Shown here: positions 26,744 through 34,829 of the stretch, piece after piece
Layout of the letters: the number at the start of each line of letters is the position of its first letter
How positions within the stretch are numbered: the stretch's first letter is position 1
NCBI GenBank assembly: GCA_964570325.1
Contig: CAZMXS010000017.1
Location: 4,112-68,111 of the forward strand
Length of the DNA: 64,000 nt
From: CAZMXS01 sp964570325
Lineage (GTDB): Bacteria > Verrucomicrobiota > Kiritimatiellia > CAIQIC01 > CAZMXS01
Reading direction: 5' to 3'
Notes under the pieces: generated by a model
Database searches by the model: none
Seen by the model: only the letters and a program-made list of their open reading frames with translations
Told to the model about the DNA's origin: nothing
Program-made: the position numbers and the translations under genes

Positions 26744-26749
26744 TATATT
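26744..26749 (+). promoter_or_regulatory. -10-like element for the downstream structured RNA
   Basis: TATATT sits in an AT-rich patch seven bases before the inferred first base (26756) of the structured RNA. The -35 region around 26721-26726 is weak. It diverges from the tmRNA gene, whose 5' end is about 115 bases away. Confidence 0.4.
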
Positions 26750-26755
26750 AAAGAG

Positions 26756-26942
26756 GCACTTTCCCCAGGTAGCCATGCGTCGCGTGCGGTGTGCAGGGCA
26801 ATGGACGGCCCAGCGGTCCAGCCCCGCCCACAGCCCCAGTCGGGCGAGACCGCTGGACGCGCCGTGGCGCCCGCATCCTTCGGGCACGGTTCTCCACGAT
26901 ACCCCACGTACCCGGCTCGCGCCGCGCTCCACCGTGGGGTGC
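26756..26942 (+). ncRNA. ssrS: Rod-like structured RNA, 6S RNA candidate
   Basis: No credible protein is coded in this stretch, but it folds by eye into one long rod. Closing stem: GCA/TGC and CCCCA/TGGGG (26763-26767 with 26935-26939), then GGTA/TACC. A large open region follows, with a small CGGC-TCGC-GCCG hairpin on its 3' side. The arm then goes through CGTGC/GCACG, GTGC/GCAT, GGGC/GCCC, ACGGC/GCCGT and CAGCGGTC/GACCGCTG, and is capped by CGCCC/GGGCG. The length of 187 nt and the rod with a central bubble match 6S RNA, the RNA polymerase-binding regulator. Folding was done by hand and no conserved-sequence search was possible. It could instead be a leader of the downstream gene. Confidence 0.45.
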
Positions 26943-27070
26943 AAAAAAACACGCGGCCGAGGAAATTCCGCTTGATTCGATTCCGCGGATTTTCAAAATG
27001 GGCGCACGCGCGGCAGCGGTTGCGGAGCCGTTGCCGCGGCGAGCGCAGTCACAATAAGGGGTATCGCATC

Positions 27071-28522
27071 ATGATTGAATTCGGTCGGAAGGTGTTGTTT
27101 CTCGGTTTCGGTTCGGTGGCACAGTGCGCCCTGCCCGTCTTTGTCAAGCTCGTCAAGACCCCGCTTCAAAATATCACGGTGATGGATTTCGAGGACAAGT
27201 CGCCGGTCCTGAAGGAATGGATCGCGCAGGGCGTTCGATTCGTCCAGGACAAGGTAACGAGAGAGAATCTGGGTACGCTGCTGGGCCGGTATGTCCAGGC
27301 CGGCGACCTGCTGATTGATCTGGCATGGAACATTGACGCCTGCGAGATCATCCAGTGGTGCCATGATCAAGGCGTGCTCTATGTCAACACGTCAGTCGAG
27401 GTCTGGGATCCCTACACCAACGCGGATCGGAAACATCCAACGGAAAAGACCCTGTATTGGCGGCACATGAACTTGCGGCGAATGACCGCCAAGTGGCCGA
27501 AGCCGGGCCCAACCGCCGTGATCGAGCACGGGGCCAACCCCGGCCTGATCTCCCATTGGACCAAACGCGGCCTGCTGGACATCGCCGCCAAGCTCCTGGA
27601 TGACAAGAAATTGAGCGGCCGGGCGGCCGAGGAAATTGCGGAGCTGGCGCGCACGTGGGCATTCAACAAGCTCGCGATGCGGCTGGGCGTGAAAGTGATC
27701 CACTGCAGCGAGCGGGATACGCAAATCACCAACCAGCCCAAGCAGGTGGACGAGTTCGTCAACACCTGGAGCATCGAGGGATTCCGGGAGGAGGGCACCA
27801 CCACGGCCGAGCTGGGCTGGGGCACGCACGAGAAAGAACTGCCGCCGCTCGCCTACGAGCATCAGGACGGTCCCCGGAACCAGATTTGCCTGGCGCGCAT
27901 GGGCATCAATACGTGGGTGCGGTCGTGGGTGCCGCACTACGACATTATCGGCATGGTTGTGCGCCACGGAGAAGCGTTCAGCATTTCCGATCGGTTGACC
28001 GTCTGGGAGAACGGCAAAGCCATCTACCGCCCCACCGTCCATTACGCCTACTGCCCATGCGATGCCGCTATTATCTCACTGCACGAGCTGCGCGGCCGAG
28101 CCTATGAACTGCAGCCGAAGCTGCGGATCATGTCCGATGAAATCACCGGCGGCGCGGACATCCTCGGCGCGCTCTTGCTGGGGCACCCGTACAGCGCCTG
28201 GTGGACCGGCAGCAACTTGAGCATCACCGAAGCGCGCCGGCTGGCGCCACACCAAAACGCCACGACTTTGCAGGTGGCCATTTCAGCCGTCGCGGCGGCG
28301 ATGTGGATGATCGAAAACCCCGAACGCGGCGTGCTCGTGCCCGATGATCTGCCGCACGATTATATCCTGAAGATCGCCGACCCGTGGCTGGGGGAGAATC
28401 TTTCGATTCCGGCGGACTGGAATCCGCTCAAGGCCTACGTTAATCTCTTCAAGGGATTCAACCGGCCGTCAATTGATCCGGACAACCTGTGGCAGTTCAA
28501 AAACTTCCTGGTGACCGACTGA
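27071..28522 (+). CDS. hss: Homospermidine synthase (saccharopine dehydrogenase-like fold)
   Basis: This 483-residue protein has an N-terminal NAD-binding fold (VLFLGFGSVAQCALPVF), then DLLIDLAWNIDACEIIQWC, VLYVNTSVEVWDPY, and VIEHGANPGLISHW, all typical of bacterial homospermidine synthases. These condense two putrescines (or spermidine plus putrescine) with NAD+ as prosthetic group. The start at 27071 follows a TAAGGGG site; the long frame upstream covers the structured RNA and is not protein-like. A putrescine-forming decarboxylase lies 94 bp downstream in the same direction, giving a complete short route to sym-homospermidine. Carboxyspermidine dehydrogenase is a more distant alternative. 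Confidence 0.87.
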   Translation: MIEFGRKVLFLGFGSVAQCALPVFVKLVKTPLQNITVMDFEDKSPVLKEWIAQGVRFVQDKVTRENLGTLLGRYVQAGDLLIDLAWNIDACEIIQWCHDQGVLYVNTSVEVWDPYTNADRKHPTEKTLYWRHMNLRRMTAKWPKPGPTAVIEHGANPGLISHWTKRGLLDIAAKLLDDKKLSGRAAEEIAELARTWAFNKLAMRLGVKVIHCSERDTQITNQPKQVDEFVNTWSIEGFREEGTTTAELGWGTHEKELPPLAYEHQDGPRNQICLARMGINTWVRSWVPHYDIIGMVVRHGEAFSISDRLTVWENGKAIYRPTVHYAYCPCDAAIISLHELRGRAYELQPKLRIMSDEITGGADILGALLLGHPYSAWWTGSNLSITEARRLAPHQNATTLQVAISAVAAAMWMIENPERGVLVPDDLPHDYILKIADPWLGENLSIPADWNPLKAYVNLFKGFNRPSIDPDNLWQFKNFLVTD

Positions 28523-28616
28523 AATTGAAGGGCGAAGGCGGTAGGGTGGAGGCGGAAAGCAAGCCGCGATCGCCATCCCTGTCTGACAACAAGCGGCGCA
28601 AGAAAGAAGGCCGAAC

Positions 28617-29753
28617 ATGGTAATGAAAAGCACATTGCAAAAGCTGGCGAAGGAACACGGGACGCCGCTGTTCGTGGTGGACCACAAGATGCTGCGCCGG
28701 AACGTAGCGGACTTCAAGAAGTACCTGCCACGGGTCCAGCCCTACTACGCCGTCAAAGCCAACTCCGACCCGGCGATCGTCAAGACGCTATATGAGGCCG
28801 GCGCCAGCTTCGACGTCGCCTCGCTGCCGGAGTTTCTGATCGTCTATGAGTACATCAAGAACCTGCCGACGCCGGAGCGCCAGCACTATATCTGGGACAA
28901 GATCATCTACGCGAACCCGATCAAGGCGAACGAAACCCTGATGGCGCTGGATCAATACAAGCCGCTGGTCACTTACGACAACCTGGAGGAAATCGGCAAG
29001 ATCAAGAAATATGCGCCGCACGCGGGCCTGGCCCTCCGGCTGAAGGTGTTAAACACCGGCTCGATGGTGGAACTCTCGTCCAAGTTCGGCGCGGCGCCGG
29101 GCGAGGCGGTGGACCTGATCGAGGCGGCCCATAAGGTCGGCCTGATTGTGGAAGGCCTCAGTTTCCACGTCGGCAGTCAGTGCACGAATTTCCAGAACTA
29201 CGTACAGGCGTTGAATCTGGCCGCGGGCATTTTCAAGGAGGCCAGGTTGCGCGGGTTCAATTTGAAGCTGCTCGATATCGGCGGCGGATTCCCGGCGCCA
29301 TACGACGCGAACGTCGAGCCGTTCAAGGCGCTGGCCCACAAGTTAAACGCCGAGCTAAAGCGGTTGTTCCCCAAGCATATCGAAATCCTGGCGGAGCCCG
29401 GTCGGTTCATGGTGGCCACCGCCGCAACCGTCGTCGCCAAGGTCATTGGCAAAGCCTTCCGCGACGGGAAGACGTGCTATTACATCAACGACGGGGTCTA
29501 TCACACATATTCCGGCGTGATTTTTGACCATTGCCATTATCCGGTGAAAGCCTTCAAGCGGGGGCCGACCACTATCTGCGCCGTCTTCGGGCCCACCTGC
29601 GATGCGCTGGATACCGTGTCGCTTTCGGAGGAATTGCCGGATCTGCAACTTGGGGATCTGGTCTACAGCGAGAACATTGGCGCCTACAGCCATGCCTCCT
29701 CCACCTTCTTCAACGGCTTCCCGCCGGCGAAGGTGGTGCATATTAATCAATGA
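28617..29753 (+). CDS. Ornithine decarboxylase, eukaryotic-like fold III PLP type
   Basis: This 378-residue alanine-racemase-fold decarboxylase has the PLP lysine in YYAVKANSDPA, HVGSQCTNF, the phosphate-binding DIGGGFPAPY, EPGRFMVA, and the second-subunit catalytic cysteine in FGPTCDALD. The CD[AG]LD context and length favour ornithine (or lysine/ornithine) decarboxylase over the longer diaminopimelate or arginine enzymes. It makes putrescine, the substrate of the homospermidine synthase just upstream. A GAAGG-type site precedes the ATG at 28617; a second ATG two codons later could also serve. Confidence 0.88.
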   Translation: MVMKSTLQKLAKEHGTPLFVVDHKMLRRNVADFKKYLPRVQPYYAVKANSDPAIVKTLYEAGASFDVASLPEFLIVYEYIKNLPTPERQHYIWDKIIYANPIKANETLMALDQYKPLVTYDNLEEIGKIKKYAPHAGLALRLKVLNTGSMVELSSKFGAAPGEAVDLIEAAHKVGLIVEGLSFHVGSQCTNFQNYVQALNLAAGIFKEARLRGFNLKLLDIGGGFPAPYDANVEPFKALAHKLNAELKRLFPKHIEILAEPGRFMVATAATVVAKVIGKAFRDGKTCYYINDGVYHTYSGVIFDHCHYPVKAFKRGPTTICAVFGPTCDALDTVSLSEELPDLQLGDLVYSENIGAYSHASSTFFNGFPPAKVVHINQ

Positions 29754-29784
29754 TCGTCAGGCCGTAATCAGCAGTTAGTGGGCA

Positions 29785-29994
29785 GTGAAAACTGTTCTGG
29801 GCTATATTGTGATTTTCATTGCGGCCCTGCCTTTTTTATGGTGGGGCAGCTTGGTCTATGAAAAAGCCGTGCAGGATTACGGGCGGGCTCGGGCCACTTT
29901 GATTCCAATGGCGGTCGTCGTGGTAATCACCATCGTTATCTTGATGCTGGTTGGCGATTGCTCGCCGGCGCTGCAATCGTCGGAATCGCCATGA
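29785..29994 (+). CDS. Small two-helix membrane protein of unknown function
   Basis: This 69-residue frame begins at a GTG 31 bases after the ornithine decarboxylase stop. It has two clear membrane helices (YIVIFIAALPFLWWG and MAVVVVITIVILMLVG) with a charged KAVQDYGRARA link between them. The hydrophobic pattern argues for a real gene although the start has no good ribosome-binding site. Function unknown. Confidence 0.5.
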   Translation: MKTVLGYIVIFIAALPFLWWGSLVYEKAVQDYGRARATLIPMAVVVVITIVILMLVGDCSPALQSSESP

Positions 29995-30031
29995 TGGTGA
30001 TGGCCCGCTGCCGCGCGCGCCCCTGTCACCG

Positions 30032-30053
30032 CACTCCGAGCGTGAGCAAACGG
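30032..30053. repeat. Copy 1 of a short intergenic hairpin motif
   Basis: CTCCGAGCGTGAGCAAACGG shares the GAGCGTGAGCAA core with motifs at 33461-33487 and 62193-62220. It lies between the small membrane protein and the mutY 3' end. The core can form a tiny CTC/GAG hairpin. Confidence 0.4.
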
Positions 30054-30092
30054 CCCGGCTGGCGCCCAGGCAACGCGACGCGCAACGGCGGC

Positions 30093-31199
30093 TTATGCGC
30101 CCTTGAACTTTGGACCTCGACGTTTGAACTTGTTTTGCCGGAGCGCCGCAATGATCCGGAGGTCCGCGGCGGAGAAAGGGTATGCGGCAAACTGCGCCGG
30201 AGTCACCCACCGGAAAGCCGCGCAATGGATCGGGCGGGGCCGGCCGGCGACAATCCGCGCGAAATAAGCGTGCAGGTCAATGGTGAAATGACTGTAAGCG
30301 TGATGGACCGTCGCCAGGCGCGATCCGATGCGGGTATCAATCCCCAGTTCCTCCCGCAGCTCGCGCCGAATACATTCCGGCAATGATTCACCCGACTCGC
30401 GCGTTCCGCCAGGGAACTCCCACAAACCGCCCAGCATGGCCTCCGGCCGCCGCTGGGCAATCAGAATTTGACCGCGCCGGTTGATGACCACCCCCGCCCC
30501 AACCACCTTGTGCGGCGGGGGCCGGGCGGGCGACTTGACCGGATACTGCCGCTGCGCGCCGCGGGCGCAAGCCCGGCAAATCCGCCGCAAGGGACAGGCC
30601 GCGCAATCCGGATTGCGCGGCCGGCAGACCAGCGCGCCGAGTTCCATAAGCGCCTCATTGCATTGGGCGGCGCGGCCGCTGATCAACAAGGCGTCGGCCA
30701 AAGTTTGCAGCTTGCGCCGAGCCGCCGGCCGGCGCACGTCATCGCCGAACGCCGCCAACCGCGCCAGCACCCGAATCACGTTGCCATCGAGCACGGCGGC
30801 ATCGGAATGGAACGCAAGGCTGGCAATGGCAGCCGCCACGTAGGCGCCGATGCCGGGCAACTCCCGCAAGCCGGACAATGTCCGGGGAAAACGGCCGCCA
30901 TACTTCCGTAAAACAATCCGGGCGGCCTGGTGCGCATGGCGGGCCCGTGCATAATACCCCAGCCCTTCCCAAGCCTTGAGTACGGCCTGCAGCGGGGCGG
31001 CGGCCAGCGCGGCGACATCTGGAAATCGCGCAAGGAAACGACGGTAATATGGGATTACCTGCTCCACGCGCGTTTGCTGAAGCATCAACTCCGAAATCCA
31101 GACGCGGTACGCCGTCCGCCGCGTCCGCCACGGCAGGCGACGCCGATGCCGCGCGAACCAGGGCAAGAGACGCGCGACAATGGCCTGTCGCAGTGGCAT
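30093..31199 (-). CDS. mutY: Adenine DNA glycosylase MutY
   Basis: This 368-residue glycosylase removes adenine mispaired with 8-oxoguanine. Features in order: LPWR and RVWISELMLQQTRVEQVIPYY, catalytic Glu in KAWEGLGYYARAR, helix-hairpin-helix LRELPGIGAYVAAAI, catalytic Asp in VLDGNVIRVLAR, the 4Fe-4S cluster pattern C-x6-C-x2-C-x5-C (CRPRNPDCAACPLRRIC), and a C-terminal NUDIX-like 8-oxoG-recognition domain (LWEFPGGTRESGESL, RRELREELGI). The start at 31199 matches the family's usual N-terminus; the frame extends 31 codons further without family support. The protein is complete. Confidence 0.95.
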   Translation of the reverse strand: MPLRQAIVARLLPWFARHRRRLPWRTRRTAYRVWISELMLQQTRVEQVIPYYRRFLARFPDVAALAAAPLQAVLKAWEGLGYYARARHAHQAARIVLRKYGGRFPRTLSGLRELPGIGAYVAAAIASLAFHSDAAVLDGNVIRVLARLAAFGDDVRRPAARRKLQTLADALLISGRAAQCNEALMELGALVCRPRNPDCAACPLRRICRACARGAQRQYPVKSPARPPPHKVVGAGVVINRRGQILIAQRRPEAMLGGLWEFPGGTRESGESLPECIRRELREELGIDTRIGSRLATVHHAYSHFTIDLHAYFARIVAGRPRPIHCAAFRWVTPAQFAAYPFSAADLRIIAALRQNKFKRRGPKFKGA

Positions 31200-31318
31200 C
31201 ACGGACCGGCTATTTATTCCGGGAATGACGTCGCCTGATTTCAATTCAATGTTTCGCTTCACGCGCCGACCGGGCAAGGCGCAACGCACCATCTGCCACG
31301 CGACGCGTTGGATTATTA

Positions 31319-31831
31319 TCAGTCTGTCTTCAACTCAACCGCGGACCGGCGCGGCGCCACTGTTCGGGGTTGCTGGTCGGGGACCAGTTCCGCGGGCGTC
31401 ATCTCCCGGAAACCCGAAACCATTTTCAAGGATACGTCCACGCGCCAGGCGATGCCGCGGCGCTGGATAGTGTTCTTCTCGTCCACCACCGTGTAATCGA
31501 AACTGACCTCATACTTGTCCACGCCCAGCCGGCGGGCCCGCCAGCGCGGAAACAGCACACTGCCCCGTTCGGCATCCATGCGCCGCCGAACCCAATCCTC
31601 AACCGCCCCATCGCTGTCATCGGCCGGCCACTGTCGAGCAATCCGAATGGCGGCCGTCTCGCCATCCGGCACCCCGCCTCCGGACGGCTTGAGTGCCGCC
31701 GGGGACGATAGCGCCAGATCATCCGCGCGGGGCTCCTCGCTGCCAGGTGGTCCGCAGCCCGCCACCGAACACAGCGCCAGCGCCAGCAGCATCCGCCAGC
31801 ATCCGGAACCAACTCGGAGCACACCACGCAT
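31319..31831 (-). CDS. Hypothetical lipoprotein
   Basis: This 170-residue protein has a signal peptide ending in a lipobox (LCSVAGC), so it is probably a lipid-anchored periplasmic or outer-membrane protein. After a low-complexity linker, a small domain holds WVRRRMDAERG, ARRLGVDKYEVSFDYTVVDEKN and RRGIAWRVDVSLKMV, suggesting a compact alpha/beta fold. I do not recognise a family. It lies upstream of, and in the same direction as, mutY, and diverges from the TSRI-repeat gene. Confidence 0.65.
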   Translation of the reverse strand: MRGVLRVGSGCWRMLLALALCSVAGCGPPGSEEPRADDLALSSPAALKPSGGGVPDGETAAIRIARQWPADDSDGAVEDWVRRRMDAERGSVLFPRWRARRLGVDKYEVSFDYTVVDEKNTIQRRGIAWRVDVSLKMVSGFREMTPAELVPDQQPRTVAPRRSAVELKTD

Positions 31832-31952
31832 AGCCGCAGATTATGGCATCCGTTCCCTGCTGCATAGCGTGAATTGCAATGGATTTGTTTTTGACCCTGC
31901 CCGTCATTCCTATTATCTTATATTCATTGATTGGGATTTTAAGGAGACGACT

Positions 31953-32993
31953 ATGGCTGATCAGAATCGCCAACCGCAACAAGGCGCGGAACCGCCCAAG
32001 ATCAGGTTGAACGGGAACGGCAAGGCGTCGCCCCCGGCCGCGCCAGCCAGCCAGCAACCGAAGAAAGAGACTTCGCGGATTCCGTTGACCGCGCCTACCG
32101 CAGTCCCCGCATCCAAATCAGACACCAGCCGGATTTCACAGACCGCGCCCACCACCCCGGCCGCCATTCCGCCAACCCAGTCCAAGAAAGACACTTCGCG
32201 CATCAGCTTGACATCCGCCGTTGCGCCGCCCAAAGGTGGCCGGCCGGCGACCATCAAGACCACGCCGGATGAACCCAAGAAAGCCACGGCGCGCGTCGCC
32301 CTGCCGACTGATCAAATCCGGCCGATGTCCGAGACTTCCCGGATCGAAGCCACGAAGAAGAGCACGGTGCGGGTTCAGATTGAGGACGCCGCCAAGGGCG
32401 ACACGCAGCAGATTCTGCTGCAGCGGCAGAAGGCAGCGGCCTCTCCGGAAGGCAAGACGCGGACCTCGCAAATCAATATCAACGAGATCCTGCCGGGCGA
32501 AGACCAGGACATTTTCAAGCGGCGCACCACGCTGCTCGATCCCAGTAAATACGGCGCGGCGGCCGCGGCGCCCGCGGCGCCGACGCCGATTCCGCGCACG
32601 ATCCGGATCAAGGAAGGCCCGCCGACCACTACATTCCAGAAACCGCAGGAAGCCCCCCCCGCCGCCGTAGTCCCTCTGGCAGCGCCGGAAGTTGAGGTGG
32701 CACGCAAGAGCGAGACTTCGCGCATCGAACTGCCGCCGGAGGCCGGCGCGGCACAGCCACCCACGCGGCGCAAGACCATCCGCATCAAACGGCCGGAAGG
32801 CGGCACCGGCACCAAGACGCTGATTGTCGCCCGGCCTGAGGATGCGGATGAATCATCCGAGCCGACAATCACGTTCAAACCGCAGGCGGAGTTGGGCGCG
32901 CTCTGGTCACTGGTGGCGTTGGCGACGCTGCTGATCACGGCGGGCGTGATTACGTACCAGATTCTCGCGCTGAATAATCTGTCGGGATTTTAA
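31953..32993 (+). CDS. Disordered, tail-anchored protein with repeated TSRI/TIRI motifs
   Basis: This 346-residue protein starts at an ATG 6 bases after AAGGAG. Residues 1-320 are low complexity (Pro, Ala, Lys, Thr) and carry about ten copies of a short motif around [ED]TSRI-x-L or its variants: KKETSRIPL, KSDTSRISQ, KKDTSRISL, KKATARVAL, MSETSRIEA, KSTVRVQI, KTRTSQINI, PRTIRIK, KSETSRIEL, RRKTIRIKR. A single membrane helix closes the protein (LWSLVALATLLITAGVITY). Regular spacing of Thr in a basic context suggests phosphorylation or peptide-docking sites, but that is inference. trxA follows 26 bp downstream. No family recognised. Confidence 0.8.
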   Translation: MADQNRQPQQGAEPPKIRLNGNGKASPPAAPASQQPKKETSRIPLTAPTAVPASKSDTSRISQTAPTTPAAIPPTQSKKDTSRISLTSAVAPPKGGRPATIKTTPDEPKKATARVALPTDQIRPMSETSRIEATKKSTVRVQIEDAAKGDTQQILLQRQKAAASPEGKTRTSQININEILPGEDQDIFKRRTTLLDPSKYGAAAAAPAAPTPIPRTIRIKEGPPTTTFQKPQEAPPAAVVPLAAPEVEVARKSETSRIELPPEAGAAQPPTRRKTIRIKRPEGGTGTKTLIVARPEDADESSEPTITFKPQAELGALWSLVALATLLITAGVITYQILALNNLSGF

Positions 32994-33019
32994 GGCTTCC
33001 AAGCAGAGGAGGACGACTC

Positions 33020-33355
33020 ATGGCTGAAGCGAATGTTGTGCATGTGACCGCCGAAAATTGGCAGTCGGAAGTTATTGATTCCCAGACCCCGGTGCTGGTG
33101 GATTTCTGGGCGCCTTGGTGCGGGCCGTGCAAAGCGATCGCGCCGGAACTGGAGAAAGTCGCGTCCGAGCTGACGGGCCGGCTGAAAGTGGCTAAAGTCA
33201 ACGTGGATGAAGCCCCCGACCTGGCAGGTCAATTCGGTATTCGCTCCATCCCCACCCTGCTGATCATGAAGAGCGGCAATGTGCAACAGCAGATGGTGGG
33301 CGCCATGAGCGCGACCGCGCTCAAGGCCAAGGTTGAGCCCTTCCTCAGCGCCTGA
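33020..33355 (+). CDS. trxA: Thioredoxin
   Basis: This 111-residue protein matches thioredoxin over its whole length: DFWAPWCGPCKAIAPELE with the CGPC redox pair, KVNVDEAPDLAGQFGIRSIPTLLI with the cis-proline, and a G near AMSATALKAKV. It acts as a cytosolic dithiol reductant. GAGGAGG precedes the ATG. It is probably co-transcribed with the TSRI-repeat membrane protein 26 bp upstream, an unusual partner. Confidence 0.96.
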   Translation: MAEANVVHVTAENWQSEVIDSQTPVLVDFWAPWCGPCKAIAPELEKVASELTGRLKVAKVNVDEAPDLAGQFGIRSIPTLLIMKSGNVQQQMVGAMSATALKAKVEPFLSA

Positions 33356-33460
33356 CGTGGTCGCGCCCGGCCGAAAACCACGCCAAACGCAAAGCTGTAG
33401 CCAAGATGCGGAACCGCAAATTGGGCGTATTCGCGGCTGAACAAGAAAAGCCTTGTTCGC

Positions 33461-33487
33461 CATACTCACGAGCGTAAGCAAACGGGC
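33461..33487. repeat. Copy 2 of a short intergenic hairpin motif
   Basis: CATACTCACGAGCGTAAGCA followed by AACGGG, in the 243-bp gap between trxA and the convergent zinc-ribbon gene. It shares CATACTC-x2-x-AGCGTxAGCAA with the copy at 62193-62220. Nothing else was recognised in this gap. Confidence 0.45.
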
Positions 33488-33598
33488 AATCATTAGCGGG
33501 TATTCTTGTCGCAAACGGCGTTGTTGGCCGGCCTGGCGAGGGTTTGGCCGCTGTCTGGAAAAACAAAGGCTGGCTGACCTTCTTCGGGATAGCCACTA

Positions 33599-33925
33599 TT
33601 ACGTTTGGTCCATCTTCTCGCCGACTTTTTGGATACGGATCGTCCGGCCGATAAGCGCCAAAGCGAGCAAGCCCATCCAGGTTACGATCTGGAATATCCT
33701 TTTGTGAGGCAGGATCCAAAGCAGCGTGAACAACCCCACAAAATAAACAACAATACTAAGCGTGTAGAGACGAAAAGGCCATTTCCCCAGAATAAGGAAA
33801 GCCTGACATTGCGGGCATCGGCCAACCTTCCGCACCAATCCAAGCAATCCAGTTAATTCCTGGCGTTCACCCCAGGCAAGATGATAGCCGCATTCCGGAC
33901 ACGCATTGCTTGAGCGATGACTCAT
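33599..33925 (-). CDS. Small zinc-ribbon membrane protein
   Basis: This 108-residue protein has two CxxC pairs (NACPECGYHLAW and GRCPQCQAFL) forming a likely zinc ribbon, then two membrane helices (YTLSIVVYFVGLFTLLWIL and IVTWMGLLALALIG) and a short basic tail. The start overlaps the rph stop (ATGA), so it is translated with RNase PH. Function unknown; the linkage to rph may simply reflect the operon. Confidence 0.75.
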   Translation of the reverse strand: MSHRSSNACPECGYHLAWGERQELTGLLGLVRKVGRCPQCQAFLILGKWPFRLYTLSIVVYFVGLFTLLWILPHKRIFQIVTWMGLLALALIGRTIRIQKVGEKMDQT

Positions 33926-34683
33926 CGTTCATCCTTCCGAACATCGGAATGGCTGGAGTCCTTCTGAATTTTCAGCAACTGGCGAATACCCTTGCGGGCC
34001 AGATTCAGCATCTGCTCCAGTTGCTCCGCTGTAAAGGGGTGATGCTCCGCCGTGCCCTGGACCTCGACAAAGCTGCCGGCGCCATTCATTACCACGTTCA
34101 TATCCACGGCGGCTGCGACGTCCTCCGCATAGCAGAGGTCCAGCACCGGCCGATCCGCCACCATTCCGACGCTGACCGCCGCCACCATATCCACAATCGG
34201 GTCGTCGGTCAGTTTCCGCTCCCGAAGCAGCCGGTCCACCGCGAGCCGCAGGGCCAGGCATGCGCCAGTGACGGCGGCAGTCCGCGTGCCGCCATCCGCC
34301 TGCAAGACATCGCAGTCCGCCCAGATCGTCCGCGCGCCCAGCTTCTGAAGATCAACCGCAGCCCGCAGCGAACGGCCAATCAGGCGCTGTATCTCCTGCG
34401 TGCGTCCGCTGACGCGACCGGCCGTCGCCTCGCGCTGTGTGCGCGTGCCCGTGGCATAAGGCAGCAGGCTGTATTCGGCAGTGATCCAGCCGCCGGCTAC
34501 CTTTTGTTCCCGCATCCACCGCGGCACGGTGTCTTCGATCGTCACGCCGCAGATCACCCGGGTGCCACCCATGCGGATCAGCACAGAACCGGTGGCGGCG
34601 GGCGCGATGTCCCGCGTGATCTCAACGGGGCGCAACTGGTCGGCTCGGCGGCCGTCCGGCCGATGTATGGCATGGGTATTCAT
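33922..34683 (-). CDS. rph: Ribonuclease PH
   Basis: RNase PH trims tRNA 3' ends phosphorolytically. This protein of 253 residues has the family opening RPDGRRADQLRPVEI, GSVLIRMGGTRVICGVTIE, AEYSLLPYATGTRTQREA, IGRSLRAAVDLQKLGARTIWADCDVLQADGGTRTAAVTGA, and LCYAEDVAAAVDMNVVM. The ATG at 34683 fits the family start; a longer frame reads through the tRNA-like gene and is not protein. No Shine-Dalgarno is visible, because the tRNA-like element's CCA ends only six bases before the ATG, so the two must share a transcript or compete. Confidence 0.95.
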   Translation of the reverse strand: MNTHAIHRPDGRRADQLRPVEITRDIAPAATGSVLIRMGGTRVICGVTIEDTVPRWMREQKVAGGWITAEYSLLPYATGTRTQREATAGRVSGRTQEIQRLIGRSLRAAVDLQKLGARTIWADCDVLQADGGTRTAAVTGACLALRLAVDRLLRERKLTDDPIVDMVAAVSVGMVADRPVLDLCYAEDVAAAVDMNVVMNGAGSFVEVQGTAEHHPFTAEQLEQMLNLARKGIRQLLKIQKDSSHSDVRKDER

Positions 34684-34689
34684 GCGGTC

Positions 34690-34766
34690 TGGTGTGCCTG
34701 GCGGGAGTTGAACCCACAACCTTTGGCTCCGGAGGACCACGCTCTGGCCAGTTGCGCTACAGGGAC
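34690..34766 (-). tRNA. tRNA-Arg(CCG)-like gene, structurally imperfect
   Basis: A 77-nt tRNA shape is evident: acceptor, TA at positions 8-9, D-loop with GG, loop C-T-CCG-G-A (anticodon CCG, Arg), a 5-nt variable region, an intact T-arm (GTGGG / TTCAACT / CCCGC) and an encoded CCA. Four stem positions do not pair: C3-C70, G12-A23, G28-A42 and U30-C40. It may be a functional but divergent tRNA-Arg, a decaying copy, or a tRNA-like regulator of rph, whose ATG lies six bases past the CCA. Confidence 0.65.
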
Positions 34767-34829
34767 ACGGTTCGTAACCGGCGCGGCAGCTTCTGCGCGA
34801 TTTCGCGCCGGTTGTCCAGTCGCGAAACT

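Noticed and set aside
26756..26942. RNase P RNA or SRP RNA for the structured stretch
   Set aside because: The GAGGAAAGTCC core of RNase P RNA and the GGAAG tetraloop region of SRP RNA are absent on both strands.
26672..27070. N-terminal extension of homospermidine synthase in the same frame
   Set aside because: The extension is Arg/Pro-rich, covers the structured RNA, and the enzyme family begins at the ATG at 27071.
33345..33719. Minus-strand open frame of 124 codons between trxA and the zinc-ribbon gene
   Set aside because: It overlaps the 3' ends of neighbours, includes the hairpin motif, and has no ribosome-binding site or recognisable domain.
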